Shown here: positions 24,950-33,520 of the stretch, in pieces
Numbering within the stretch: the stretch's first letter is position 1
Layout: every line of letters begins with the position of its first letter
Source of the DNA: CAUZIZ01 sp965219855
GTDB lineage: Bacteria > Acidobacteriota > UBA6911 > RPQK01 > JAJDTT01
Length of the DNA: 64,000 nt
Reading direction: 5' to 3'
Assembly (NCBI GenBank): GCA_965219855.1
Contig: CBDCOR010000030.1
Location: 186,001 to 250,000, forward strand
Notes under the pieces: generated by a model
Told to the model about the DNA's origin: nothing
The model's database searches: none
The model's input: only the letters and a program-made list of their open reading frames with translations
Program-made: the position numbers and the translations under genes

Positions 24950-25642
24950 CTAATCGGCTCGCTTCACACAGCCGCCGATCTCGCAGGAAGTGCGTTTCCT
25001 GCCTTCGACTTCGTAGTTAAGGCAGCATTTCAAACGACCGCACATCCCCGAAAGTCGGTTGAGGCTCATTCCCAGATCTTGACGCTTCACGGTTCGCACG
25101 CTGACGGACTTGAGCTCCTTCAAGAACAGAGCCGAGCAATTCTGGCCCAGTCCACAGCAGCCCAGGCCTCCAATCAGCTTGGCCTCATCTCGAGCCCCGA
25201 TCTGCCGCATCTCGATGCGTGTCCGAAGCCGTCTTGCCAGGTCCTTGACCAGCTCTCTGAAATCGACACGTTGGTTCGCGGTGAAATACAGAATGACTCG
25301 ACTCTTGTCGAAAACGCACTCGACTCCCGACAACTTCATTGGCAGTTTGTGAGTCTTGATCTGCTTCCGGCAAAGGTCGTAGGCCGACTCTTCTCGATCG
25401 TTCTTTTTCTCGAATAGATAAAGGTCCCGTTCGGTTGCTTTGCGAAGAGCCTTTCGCATCTTCGAATCAGCGCCAGTGTCCCGGTCCGTCTCGCCTGCGG
25501 AGAGAACCATTCCAACTTCAATGCCTCGGTCGGTTGAGACGACGCAGCGGTCGCCAACCCGTAGAGCGAGCTGGTGAGCCAGGAACTTTCCGGTAGCTTT
25601 CCTGGTTCCAAACCTGACTGTCAGTTGCTGCTGTGTGCTCAT
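24950..25642 (-). CDS. ricT: PSP1/RicT domain protein
   Basis: A 230-residue protein of the RicT (YaaT, PSP1) family, known in Bacillus for a complex with RicA/RicF that promotes RNase Y maturation of mRNAs and binds iron-sulfur clusters. Its conserved cysteines are present: LGCCGLGQNC (about 157-166) and CGRLKCCLNYE (about 200-210), the latter two pairs typical of the family. The stop codon of holB overlaps its start by four bases (25639-25642), the ricT-holB linkage found in many phyla, suggesting a role near replication or RNA processing. Confidence 0.92.
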   Translation of the reverse strand: MSTQQQLTVRFGTRKATGKFLAHQLALRVGDRCVVSTDRGIEVGMVLSAGETDRDTGADSKMRKALRKATERDLYLFEKKNDREESAYDLCRKQIKTHKLPMKLSGVECVFDKSRVILYFTANQRVDFRELVKDLARRLRTRIEMRQIGARDEAKLIGGLGCCGLGQNCSALFLKELKSVSVRTVKRQDLGMSLNRLSGMCGRLKCCLNYEVEGRKRTSCEIGGCVKRAD

Positions 25643-26694
25643 GCTCCTTGCCGAATCGCCTTTTTGAGCCAGAGGGTCTCGAAACAGATCAGAGGATTCA
25701 CATGCTTCCCAACGTCTGATCTAGCCTCTCCGACATGGTAGAGGAAATCTCGTATCCAGTCCAGCTGGAGGCGGCTCGAGAGGGGCCGGAGTTGCTGCAG
25801 CCTGTCATGGTTGATGATTCGTTCCTCGGTCTCTACGCCGATGAAATAGAGATCCTCTGCCAATAATCGTAGAAGGTCCAGATAGTGAATGACCCGTTCC
25901 CGCTGTTTGAGTTCACTCCGCATGGGTTCAGCCTCACAGACCTGGTACAGGGCTGCAAAGGATCGACGTTCCTCCCAGTTGGAGAGAAGGTCGAGCATGC
26001 GGTCGCGGTCCGCCTGGATCCTGGGCAAGTCCAGGCTCAAGGCTGTACCGATGCTCCCATTGGCAAAGGCAGCCCGCTGCTCTGCGTCGTCCCGTCCACA
26101 GTGAGTTTCTAGGTAGACCTTTAGCTTTCTCCGACTGAGACGGCGGAAACGAAAACTTTGGCAACGGGATCGAATCGTCGGCAGCAGGAGTTCGGGAAAT
26201 CCGGTCGTCAGAATGATATGGGACGTCGCCGGAGGTTCCTCCAGAGTTTTCAAAATCGAGTTGGCTGCCTCCTGCGTCATTCGTTCTGCGCGGTCGACAA
26301 TGAAGACTCGGATATCCCCTTGAAAGGGGTAAAATTGCGCTTCCCGGCTCAGACGTCGCATCGCGTCGATGCTGATGGAGGCTCCTGTGGCTTCGAAAAG
26401 GAGTACGTCGGGATGGTTTCCGGAAGCAATCTTGATACAGGATTCACATTCACCGCAGAAATCACCCGAACCCGCCTCTCGGCAGTTCGCTAAGGCAGCC
26501 AGGCTCAGGGCCAAAGTGGTTTTTCCAACACCCTCGGCACCTAGGAAAAGAGACGCTGGGGGAAGTGGAACCTCCCGCAGTAGGTTCACCAGGACTTCAT
26601 TACCAACAAAGTCCTGGAGCCGAACCAAACTGGGCTGCTCCGGGACGGGGAGGTCCGCTTTGGACCGTTTCGATTTTTCCGGGTCAGCAGTCAC
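25639..26694 (-). CDS. holB: DNA polymerase III delta' subunit
   Basis: Clamp-loader subunit of 351 residues. It has Walker A GAEGVGKTTLALS (about 53), the zinc knuckle C-x8-C-x2-C-x2-C in CREAGSGDFCGECESC, the DEAD-like region VFIVDRAERM and the sensor 1/arginine-finger block TIRSRCQSFRFRRL. It overlaps tmk upstream by 11 bases and ricT downstream by four, forming tmk-holB-ricT on the minus strand. Delta' loads the sliding clamp together with tau/gamma and delta. Confidence 0.94.
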   Translation of the reverse strand: MTADPEKSKRSKADLPVPEQPSLVRLQDFVGNEVLVNLLREVPLPPASLFLGAEGVGKTTLALSLAALANCREAGSGDFCGECESCIKIASGNHPDVLLFEATGASISIDAMRRLSREAQFYPFQGDIRVFIVDRAERMTQEAANSILKTLEEPPATSHIILTTGFPELLLPTIRSRCQSFRFRRLSRRKLKVYLETHCGRDDAEQRAAFANGSIGTALSLDLPRIQADRDRMLDLLSNWEERRSFAALYQVCEAEPMRSELKQRERVIHYLDLLRLLAEDLYFIGVETEERIINHDRLQQLRPLSSRLQLDWIRDFLYHVGEARSDVGKHVNPLICFETLWLKKAIRQGA

Positions 26695-27346
26695 CGATGA
26701 TCCCTCTCTGTCTCATTACAGCGAGAACCCTCTGAAAGACTTGCTGCGGGGTGCCGGAAGCGTCGATCAGTGCGATCCGGTGCGCCTCGCGTTCAGCCAG
26801 CAGCCTGTAGCCTTCCTGAACCTTTCGGTGAAACTCGTCACTCTCGGCCTCGAAGCGCCCGTAATCCTGGTTTCCTGCCTTGGTATTTCTCTCCCGGGCA
26901 CGCTCCAATCCGAGCTCTACTTCGACCACGAGAACGAGTGTCAGGTCCGGTATTCTAATGTCCAGCAACCTGGCCAACTCGTCAATCCTGGAGTAGCCGA
27001 TTCCTCGGGCGTGGCCCTGATAGGCCAGGGTGGCATCATGGTAACGATCACACAGGACGTGAAGACCCTGATTCAGCGATGGTTCTATGACCTGTTTGAC
27101 GTGTTGATATCGGTCTGCCAGATAGAGGAGAAGCTCCGACAGGGGCTCTCTCGCAGGACCGTCTGTCCTCAATAGGATCTGCCTGAGATCCGCTCCGAAC
27201 AGGGTCCCACCTGGTTCCCGAGTCGATATGAAGGGGAGCTTTCGATTCGTGAATTCTTCTTCGAGTAACCTTAGTTGGACGCCCTTGCCCGATCCTTCGA
27301 TGCCCTCGAAGGTAATGAATCTAGAGGTTTCTGTTGTGGTCGGCAT
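26684..27346 (-). CDS. tmk: Thymidylate kinase
   Basis: dTMP kinase of 220 residues from the ATG at 27346. It has P-loop FEGIEGSGKG (with GKG in place of the usual GKS/T), the substrate motif REPGGT (DR-type) and CDRYHDATLAYQG, and a lid with RERNTK. A longer open frame reaches back to 27505; ATG at 27373 is another possible start, but the P-loop spacing favours 27346. It heads the tmk-holB-ricT operon and is divergent from the YggS gene. Confidence 0.92.
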   Translation of the reverse strand: MPTTTETSRFITFEGIEGSGKGVQLRLLEEEFTNRKLPFISTREPGGTLFGADLRQILLRTDGPAREPLSELLLYLADRYQHVKQVIEPSLNQGLHVLCDRYHDATLAYQGHARGIGYSRIDELARLLDIRIPDLTLVLVVEVELGLERARERNTKAGNQDYGRFEAESDEFHRKVQEGYRLLAEREAHRIALIDASGTPQQVFQRVLAVMRQRGIIGDC

Positions 27347-27528
27347 CTTTCCGACTGGAGCGCTTGCGATCATCCGAAGCCTGGTACACGCCTCTGTTGA
27401 GTTTCGCGCAGCCTCAATCAGGGCGAAAACGGAGGTCCGTGACACCGGGTCGAACCTCAAGGATCTGGGCTGAGGATCCCCTGGTGCCCATTGATATACT
27501 AGCATGGGCTTTTGAGTATACTGGCTTC
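27347..27528. promoter_or_regulatory. Divergent promoter region tmk / YggS
   Basis: The 180 bp between the two divergent starts hold AT-rich -10-like sequences reading toward YggS: TATACT at 27495-27500 and again at 27517-27522, with TTGATA at 27491. If the second TATACT is used, transcription would begin almost at the GTG start (27529), giving a leaderless message. The spacing to a -35 site is not ideal, so this is tentative. Confidence 0.3.
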
Positions 27529-28224
27529 GTGGTAGATATCGTCTTTAACCTCAGGCGCCTGCGCGATCGCATCGATTCAATCGCTCGCTCCTGTGGACGT
27601 CGTCCCGAATTGATCGATCTGCTGGCGGTCTCGAAGACCTTTCCGACCGATGCCGTCGAGCAGGCATATCGAGTCGGACAAACGTCCTTTGGAGAGAACA
27701 GGATACAAGAGGCCAGGCTGAAGATCCCAGCGATCGGCATGAAGCAGATTCAATGGCACCTGATTGGGAATCTCCAGCTCAACAAGGTGCGGAGAGCGGT
27801 GGAGCTCTTCGATGTGATTCAGACGCTGGATCGAGAACAGGTGGTGCTCAAGGTTGCCCGTTGTGCCGAAGAACTGGGGAAGAAGGTTGCTGTCTATGTT
27901 CAGATCAATGTCGGAGCGGAAGATCAAAAACATGGGGTCGAGCCCAGTGCAGTCAAAGATTTAGTGACGTTGGTCGATCAGCAACCAAGTCTTGACCTCT
28001 TGGGACTCATGGCAATCCCGCCCCACCAGAAGGATCCGGAAGGCTCTCGTCCCTACTTCAAGAAGCTGGCCGCTTTGATGACCGATGTCAATGGAGGCCG
28101 GGCCAAACCGTTGACTCGACTCTCGATGGGCATGAGCCATGACTATTCCGTGGCGATCGAGGAAGGAGCAACGCTGCTGCGGATCGGTTCGGCGATTTTT
28201 GGACCGCGTGCGCCGGTGGCTTGA
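27529..28224 (+). CDS. YggS/PLPBP family PLP-homeostasis protein
   Basis: Pyridoxal-phosphate-binding protein of the alanine racemase N-terminal fold that balances vitamin B6 pools. From GTG 27529 it has 231 residues, the normal length; the open frame upstream of this reads antisense to tmk. Motifs: the PLP lysine in LLAVSKTFP, FGENRIQEA, WHLIGNLQLNKV, GLMAIPP, and the phosphate-binding SMGMSHDYSVAIEEGATLLRIGSAIFG. Its stop overlaps the start of the DUF167 gene. YggS and DUF167 (YggU) are neighbours in many bacteria. Confidence 0.93.
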   Translation: MVDIVFNLRRLRDRIDSIARSCGRRPELIDLLAVSKTFPTDAVEQAYRVGQTSFGENRIQEARLKIPAIGMKQIQWHLIGNLQLNKVRRAVELFDVIQTLDREQVVLKVARCAEELGKKVAVYVQINVGAEDQKHGVEPSAVKDLVTLVDQQPSLDLLGLMAIPPHQKDPEGSRPYFKKLAALMTDVNGGRAKPLTRLSMGMSHDYSVAIEEGATLLRIGSAIFGPRAPVA

Positions 28225-28523
28225 TGCTGAAGATCCATGAGAAGCGAGGACTTGTGTGTTTCAGGGTCCGTGTCCAGCCACGCGCTCAGAGAAATGAGAT
28301 CATCGGTCTCTGGAATGGGTCGCTGAAAGTCAAGGTCGCTGCTCCAGCCCAGGATCTCCGCGCCAACCGGGCCCTTTTGGAGTTTCTCGCCGACACCCTG
28401 GACTTGTCTCTACATCAGCTGGTTGTTGTCAGAGGTAATCGATCCAGGGAGAAGACGATCGGGGTGAGAGGTCTGAGCCGACTGGAATTGAGCCGGTCCC
28501 TGGGGGTCTCTTCCAGTGCGTAA
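28224..28523 (+). CDS. DUF167 (YggU) family protein
   Basis: A 99-residue protein of the YggU/DUF167 family. It has FRVRVQPRAQRNEIIG, the conserved VKVAAPAQDLRANRALLEFLADTL and a C-terminal VVVRGNRSREKTI, which is the family core. The function is unknown. The ATG at 28224 overlaps the TGA of the upstream gene (TGATG arrangement), so the two are probably translated together. Confidence 0.88.
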   Translation: MLKIHEKRGLVCFRVRVQPRAQRNEIIGLWNGSLKVKVAAPAQDLRANRALLEFLADTLDLSLHQLVVVRGNRSREKTIGVRGLSRLELSRSLGVSSSA

Positions 28524-28609
28524 ATTGGGATTGCCACTGGCCAAGATTTTTATCAGAGGGTCCTGCTAGTATTCGTGCCCACAATCCAAAAATCCGAAGG
28601 GGAGAATGC

Positions 28610-31327
28610 ATGAAGAAAGTTGCGACGAAAGAGGGCGTAAAATTGGGTCTGAAATTGAAGAGATTTTTTACCAAGTCCGGAGCACACCCTTTCGACCAGG
28701 TGGAGTGGGAAACTCGAAGCGCGAAGATCACCGACTGGCAGACCGGAAAGGTAAGCTTCAGTCAAGAGGGCCTCGAGTTTCCGAAATTCTGGTCTCAGCG
28801 CGCCACCGATATCGTTGCTAGCAAGTACTTTCGTGGACATATCAGAAACCCGAATCGGGAGCACAGCGTCAAGCAGCTGATTGGAAGGATTGTCAACACC
28901 CTGAGCGACTGGGGCGAGAAGATGAACTACTTCGCAACGCCCCAGGATGCCGAGACTTTCAATCATGAGCTGTCCCATCTTCTTGTCCACCAGATGGCGG
29001 CTTTCAATTCCCCCGTGCAGTTCAACGTAGGCATCAAACAGAAACCTCAGTGCTCTGCGTGCTTCATCAACAGCGTCGACGATTCAATGGAGCAAATCAT
29101 GCGCCTGGCCAGGACAGAGGCGATTATCTTCAAGGGAGGATCCGGTTCGGGTGTCAACCTTTCGAAGATTCGTGCCTCCTCTGAGCCTCTGGCGACAGGC
29201 GGTTTTGCGTCGGGTCCCGTTTCCTTCATGAGGGGCTATGACAGTTTCGCCGGGGCGATCAAGTCCGGTGGTGCCACTCGTCGCGCCGCCAAGATGGTGA
29301 TCCTCAATGCCGACCATCCGGATATTGAAGAGTTCATCTGGTGTAAGGCCAAAGAAGAAAAGAAGGCACAGCAGCTGATCGAATTGGGTTACGACGACTC
29401 CATCGACGGCGAAGCCTATCGAACAGTACAGTTCCAGAATGCCAATAACAGCGTGAGTGTGACCGACGATTTCATGAAGAGGGTCGTCAGCGACGGCACT
29501 TGGCGCACCCGCAGAGTGACCGATGGAGAGGAAGTCGACACCTACAAGGCCAAGGACCTCATGAGCGCGATCGCCGACGCCACCTGGGAGTGCGGAGATC
29601 CGGGGCTACAGTTCTGGACCACCTTGAACAACTGGCATACCTGCCCTAACAGTGGTCCCATAGATGGGTGCAATCCGTGCTCGGAATATGTCTTCTTGGA
29701 TAATTCAGCCTGTAATCTCTCCTCTCTTAACCTGATCAAGTTTCTGAATGAGGACGGCCAGTTCGACCAGGAATCTTTTAAGCATGCGGTGGCGACCCTG
29801 ATCCTGGCCCAGGAGATCATTGTCGACAACTCGAGCTACCCGACCAAAGAGATTGAGAAGGTCAGCCACAACTATCGAACCCTGGGACTGGGGTATGCCA
29901 ACCTGGGTGCCTTCTTGATGGCTCAGGGGCTTCCCTATGACGGGGACCGAGCCCGGAACATAGCCGCCGCCATCACCGCTCTGATGACTGGGCAGGCTTA
30001 CCTCACCAGCGCGGAGATCGCAGCGAACCTGGGGCCCTTCCCCGGATTCGAAGAGAACCGAGTGCCGATGATGGGAGTGATTCACAAGCACCGTGAGTCC
30101 CTTTCAAAGATCGATTCCGCCATGGTTCCCATGGATCTTCTGCATGGTGCTATGGAGGTCTGGGATGAGGCCATCCGTCAGGGTTCCCAGGACGGATATC
30201 GCAATGCTCAGGTGACCCTGCTGGCTCCGACTGGGACGATCGCCTTCATGATGGACTGTGATACCACCGGCATCGAGCCAGACTTTTCCCTGGTCAAGAT
30301 CAAGAAGCTAGTGGGTGGAGGGACGCTGAAGATTGTCAACCATACGGTTCCTCGCGCGCTGAAGAAGCTGGGCTACGGAGAGGACGAGGTGAGGGACATT
30401 CTTGTCTATATGGACAAGAGCGAGACGGTCGAGGGTGCGCCCCATCTGAAAGATGAGCATCTTCCGGTTTTTGACTGTGCCGACAACCCAGCCAATGGAG
30501 TTCGCTCGATCCGCTACCTGGGACACATCAAGATGTGTGGTGCTGTCCAGCCCTTTCTCTCTGGTGCCATTTCGAAAACCATCAATCTTCCCTCTTCGGC
30601 TACCGCTGAGGAGATCTTGGATGCGTATGTCGAAGGTTGGAAGCATGGAATGAAGTCGATCTCCGTCTATCGTGATGGCTGCAAGCGTGTCCAACCCCTT
30701 TCCTCAAAGGAATCGAGCCCCCAGGTGGCGGTTACTCCTCGCCGCAATATGCCCAAGGACCACCCTGCCTTGCAGCATGAGTTCAAAATCAGAGGCTTCA
30801 AGGGCTTTCTTACGATGGGACTGTATCCCGACGACGATCAATTGGGGGAGATCTTCGTAAACTTTGCCAAGCAAGGTTCGACTCTTCAGGGAATGGCGAT
30901 GGCATGGGCGATTGCTCTCTCGATGGGGATTCAGCGCGGGGTGCCCTTGGAGGACTACGTTCGCATATTTGCCCACATGAGCTTCGAGCCTGCCGGCTAT
31001 ACGGACAATCCTCAGATTCCCTTTGCTACTTCGATACCCGACTATGTAGTTCGTCACCTGGCCACCCAGTTTCTCAGCCCCGAAACTCAGGAAGGACTTG
31101 GCATCCATCAGGTCAAGCCCAACGGCAGTGTCCAAAATGGCGTGCAGGTTAGTTTTCCCGACTACCCTGACGATGATGACGAGCCCAGCGCTGCGGCTGC
31201 GCCCGAGCCCTTCAAAGTCGATGTTCGGGGAGACTATCCCACCTGCATGGGATGTGGAAACCTGATGCAGCGAAACGGGAACTGCTACGTCTGTACTGTA
31301 TGTGGCAGTACCTCTGGCTGCAGCTGA
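28610..31327 (+). CDS. nrdJ: Adenosylcobalamin-dependent (class II) ribonucleotide reductase
   Basis: Makes deoxyribonucleotides using a B12-generated thiyl radical, independent of oxygen. The 905-residue protein shows the first redox Cys in QCSACFINS (about 146), GSGSGVNLSKIR, the finger-loop region with NPCSEYVFLDNSACNLSSLNL (about 356-376), LAPTGTIAFMMDCDTTGIEP (about 538), and a C-terminal zinc/redox tail with CMGCGNLMQ and CTVCGSTSGC. A region at about 715-830 is the tail domain of the long NrdJ type. The ATG follows GGGGAG. No NrdAB gene and no B12 riboswitch were seen nearby. It is likely the main source of dNTPs here, complementing tmk and holB close by. Confidence 0.97.
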   Translation: MKKVATKEGVKLGLKLKRFFTKSGAHPFDQVEWETRSAKITDWQTGKVSFSQEGLEFPKFWSQRATDIVASKYFRGHIRNPNREHSVKQLIGRIVNTLSDWGEKMNYFATPQDAETFNHELSHLLVHQMAAFNSPVQFNVGIKQKPQCSACFINSVDDSMEQIMRLARTEAIIFKGGSGSGVNLSKIRASSEPLATGGFASGPVSFMRGYDSFAGAIKSGGATRRAAKMVILNADHPDIEEFIWCKAKEEKKAQQLIELGYDDSIDGEAYRTVQFQNANNSVSVTDDFMKRVVSDGTWRTRRVTDGEEVDTYKAKDLMSAIADATWECGDPGLQFWTTLNNWHTCPNSGPIDGCNPCSEYVFLDNSACNLSSLNLIKFLNEDGQFDQESFKHAVATLILAQEIIVDNSSYPTKEIEKVSHNYRTLGLGYANLGAFLMAQGLPYDGDRARNIAAAITALMTGQAYLTSAEIAANLGPFPGFEENRVPMMGVIHKHRESLSKIDSAMVPMDLLHGAMEVWDEAIRQGSQDGYRNAQVTLLAPTGTIAFMMDCDTTGIEPDFSLVKIKKLVGGGTLKIVNHTVPRALKKLGYGEDEVRDILVYMDKSETVEGAPHLKDEHLPVFDCADNPANGVRSIRYLGHIKMCGAVQPFLSGAISKTINLPSSATAEEILDAYVEGWKHGMKSISVYRDGCKRVQPLSSKESSPQVAVTPRRNMPKDHPALQHEFKIRGFKGFLTMGLYPDDDQLGEIFVNFAKQGSTLQGMAMAWAIALSMGIQRGVPLEDYVRIFAHMSFEPAGYTDNPQIPFATSIPDYVVRHLATQFLSPETQEGLGIHQVKPNGSVQNGVQVSFPDYPDDDDEPSAAAAPEPFKVDVRGDYPTCMGCGNLMQRNGNCYVCTVCGSTSGCS

Positions 31328-31485
31328 AAGGATCGCGTCGCACGTCTGTACGTCGCACGTTGCGCAGGAAGGCATCCACTGATCGGTCTCCCAGGCGAAG
31401 CGTCTTCTTTCTTTTGAGGCGTTGGCTCGAAGTACGGCGACCGGGAGACCACGGCTACGGCGTGACCCGAAATTTCAACTACGGG

Positions 31486-32319
31486 TCAGTGGTCGAAAAA
31501 GGGCATTCGGAACTGCTTGGAAATTCCGATAATCAGCCCGTAGGAAGGGTCCGTGTCTCGGAAGCCCACCAAAGCTCCGACGTCCCAATAAAGTCCTCCT
31601 CCCTGAATCTGAGCTCCCAGACGCAGGCGTGATTGTTCCTCCGTCCCGATACCGCCGGGCCCGAGTCTCCCATAGGTGTCGGAGATGACGCTGACCTGAG
31701 GATTGACGGAGTAGATCAGGCCAAAGCCATAAGAGAAGAGATCATCTTGGGCCGCCGCGTCTACAGGGTCTCCCAGGAGGGCTAATCCCAGGTTGGTGAT
31801 GAGACGCAGCTTTCCCAAAAAATGTTTCTCGAAAATCAGACTGGAGAAGAAGTTGGTTTCATCGTTTCCCAACCCACTTTCATTGGAGGTGTTTGGGAGT
31901 TGAACGGCAAAACGGGTTGCCAGTGCCGGGGCTCCTGGTCGTTCATCCAGCAAGCGCAGCTTGGTGCCCATCGTGAGATCACCCCAAGCGCTGGTGGAGT
32001 TCCCTGCGAAGTTGAGGATAGAAGAATGAGGTGCGGGAAAGCGCTCCTCGATGTTCAGTAATTCCTGGAAAGAGCCGAGCATCTGCACCTCGATCCTCTT
32101 CCCAGCACCGATCCGTAGGCCATAGACTCCGACTCGAGTCAGATCTCCCTTCAATCCAGAGAGGCGGAATACCGAATCCTGGAGAAATTCGACTCCAAAT
32201 TCAAACAGGGCATGACCCTCCGGGACGGTTGCGGCAGTCTCAGTCACCAGGGGGCGTCGCTGGGCCGCAACGTCGAAGGATAGAACAAGGCAGAGGAGAG
32301 CCGTCAGAATGAAAATCAC
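31486..32319 (-). CDS. Outer-membrane beta-barrel protein, function unknown
   Basis: A 277-residue exported protein: signal peptide (MIFILTALLCLVLSFDVAAQ) then a series of amphipathic strands with Gly/aromatic ends, finishing FRMPFFDH with a C-terminal aromatic near the end as in barrel proteins. Blocks such as GDLTMGTKLRLLDE, FAVQLPNT and GLIYSVNPQVSVISDTYGRLG resemble the transporter-like barrels annotated 'MetA pathway of phenol degradation' or DUF3187-like. No more specific role can be given. Confidence 0.7.
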   Translation of the reverse strand: MIFILTALLCLVLSFDVAAQRRPLVTETAATVPEGHALFEFGVEFLQDSVFRLSGLKGDLTRVGVYGLRIGAGKRIEVQMLGSFQELLNIEERFPAPHSSILNFAGNSTSAWGDLTMGTKLRLLDERPGAPALATRFAVQLPNTSNESGLGNDETNFFSSLIFEKHFLGKLRLITNLGLALLGDPVDAAAQDDLFSYGFGLIYSVNPQVSVISDTYGRLGPGGIGTEEQSRLRLGAQIQGGGLYWDVGALVGFRDTDPSYGLIIGISKQFRMPFFDH

Positions 32320-32421
32320 CGAGGCAGTGTATCAGGCCCCAGGTGAGAGTCAACCGACTTTCGGAGGCAGGGCTCGACCCCATTTTTCAACGGGAGTCTA
32401 CTCCAGGCTTTCCGGCTCCAA

Positions 32422-33204
32422 CTAGGGAGGAGAAGTCCGGCCTAGGGGCCTGTCCGAGTAATGGACCGAACCCGTTTCGTCGCACAGATCCCCCAGCTCA
32501 TATTGAAGAATCGAAAGGGCGGCCACCGCAGCTGTTTCTGCCCGCAGGACCCGCGGACCAAGACAAACTGGGGTGACCCCGTGCCGATCGAAGATGGCCC
32601 GATCCCGGTCGTCCCAACCATCTTCCGGGCCCACGAAGAGTAGCGATTGCCGGGAACCTCTGTGTTGGGACAGCAGGTCCCGAAAGCAGGTTCCTCTTGC
32701 CTCATCTAGTCTGAATGCGGTTGAGGAGATCGTCTCTTCAGAAAGGAACGCCTCCAGGGTGACCGCTCGGCGCAAATGGGGAACTCGGGATTGGCCACTC
32801 TGTTTGACTGCCCCCAGCATGATCTTGTTCCAGCGCGCGATCTTGTTCTGTTCGCGACGGTCTCCCAATCTAACTTCGGTTCTCCAGGTGACGATGGGTA
32901 CGACTTCCCAGACTCCCAGTTCTGTGGCCTTCTCGAGGACCCATTCGAACCTGTCCCCTTTTACGAGGCTCTGCGCAAGCGTCATTTTCAGTAACGGTTG
33001 CCGCTGCGTCCGAACCTCCTCTACCTTGCCCCACCATCGGCCTTGATCTCGCTCCAAGCGGCAGCGAAACTCCTTGCCCAGCCCGTCCAGGCCCCGGAAC
33101 AACTGGCCTGGTTGCAGCCGGCGGACGCGAACCAGGTGGTGGAGTTCTTCCTCCGACAATGTGACCTGTCCATCGTCGCCGACTTGAACCAAAGCTCGGT
33201 ACAT
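32422..33204 (-). CDS. rsmE: 16S rRNA m3U1498 methyltransferase, with repeat-derived tail
   Basis: SPOUT-fold enzyme methylating U1498 of 16S rRNA; 260 residues from the ATG at 33204, which has GGGAGG four bases upstream. Motifs: PUA-like N-terminus with HHLVRVRRLQPGQ, QSLVKGDRFEWVLEKATELGV, and the knot FVGPEDGWDD and CLGPRVLRAETAAVAALS. The family normally ends shortly after this. Here the last 14 residues (HYSDRPLGR and following) are read from an orphan type A repeat end at 32442-32464 and stop in another CTAG. It was probably the partner of prmA upstream before a MITE separated them. Confidence 0.93.
   Translation of the reverse strand: MYRALVQVGDDGQVTLSEEELHHLVRVRRLQPGQLFRGLDGLGKEFRCRLERDQGRWWGKVEEVRTQRQPLLKMTLAQSLVKGDRFEWVLEKATELGVWEVVPIVTWRTEVRLGDRREQNKIARWNKIMLGAVKQSGQSRVPHLRRAVTLEAFLSEETISSTAFRLDEARGTCFRDLLSQHRGSRQSLLFVGPEDGWDDRDRAIFDRHGVTPVCLGPRVLRAETAAVAALSILQYELGDLCDETGSVHYSDRPLGRTSPP
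32442..32464. repeat. Orphan type A MITE end inside the rsmE 3' end
   Basis: CTAG (32442-32445) followed by GGGCCTGTCCGAGTAATGG matches the terminus of the element at 11800 over 19 bases with one difference. No inverse partner or core is nearby. It lies in frame within the last codons of rsmE on the minus strand. Confidence 0.8.
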
Positions 33205-33237
33205 TTTCCCTCCCGTCGATTCCCCCGAAGGGAACAC

Positions 33238-33520
33238 TTAGTACACTGGAAAACACTGGAACGTAAATACTCATACGTAGGCAGATGGGGCTTGCGAGGC
33301 GAGATCAAGGCAGGAGGAGGAAGACGATGCTTGGCCATCTTCGACGGCGACCAACGCAGAGATCGTCCGCAACCCCCGTCTGCCCTACGGGTGGCGACGG
33401 GACAGGCCGATTTCTTTGTCGCTCCTCCTCCACTCTAGAAAGACATGGCGTCGTCGCTTCGCGAACTCGACCCGTCGCGCTCGCCACAAACGTTGCCGTA
33501 TTTACGTTCCAGTGTACTTA
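33238..33520. mobile_element. MITE with structured core, type C ends (TTA), prmA/rsmE
   Basis: A 277-bp element (33241-33517) with TTA on both sides. The right end reads ACGTTCCAGTGTAC; the left is its inverse GTACACTGGAACG but carries a 10-bp internal duplication (ACACTGGAAA). The interior is the shared core in minus orientation. The right TTA is, on the minus strand, the TAA stop of prmA; the left lies 34 bp upstream of the rsmE ATG. The element therefore sits between two genes that would otherwise be about 35 bp apart. Confidence 0.88.

Noticed and set aside
28524..28609. B12 riboswitch upstream of nrdJ
   Set aside because: Only 86 bp are available and no B12-box-like sequence was found.
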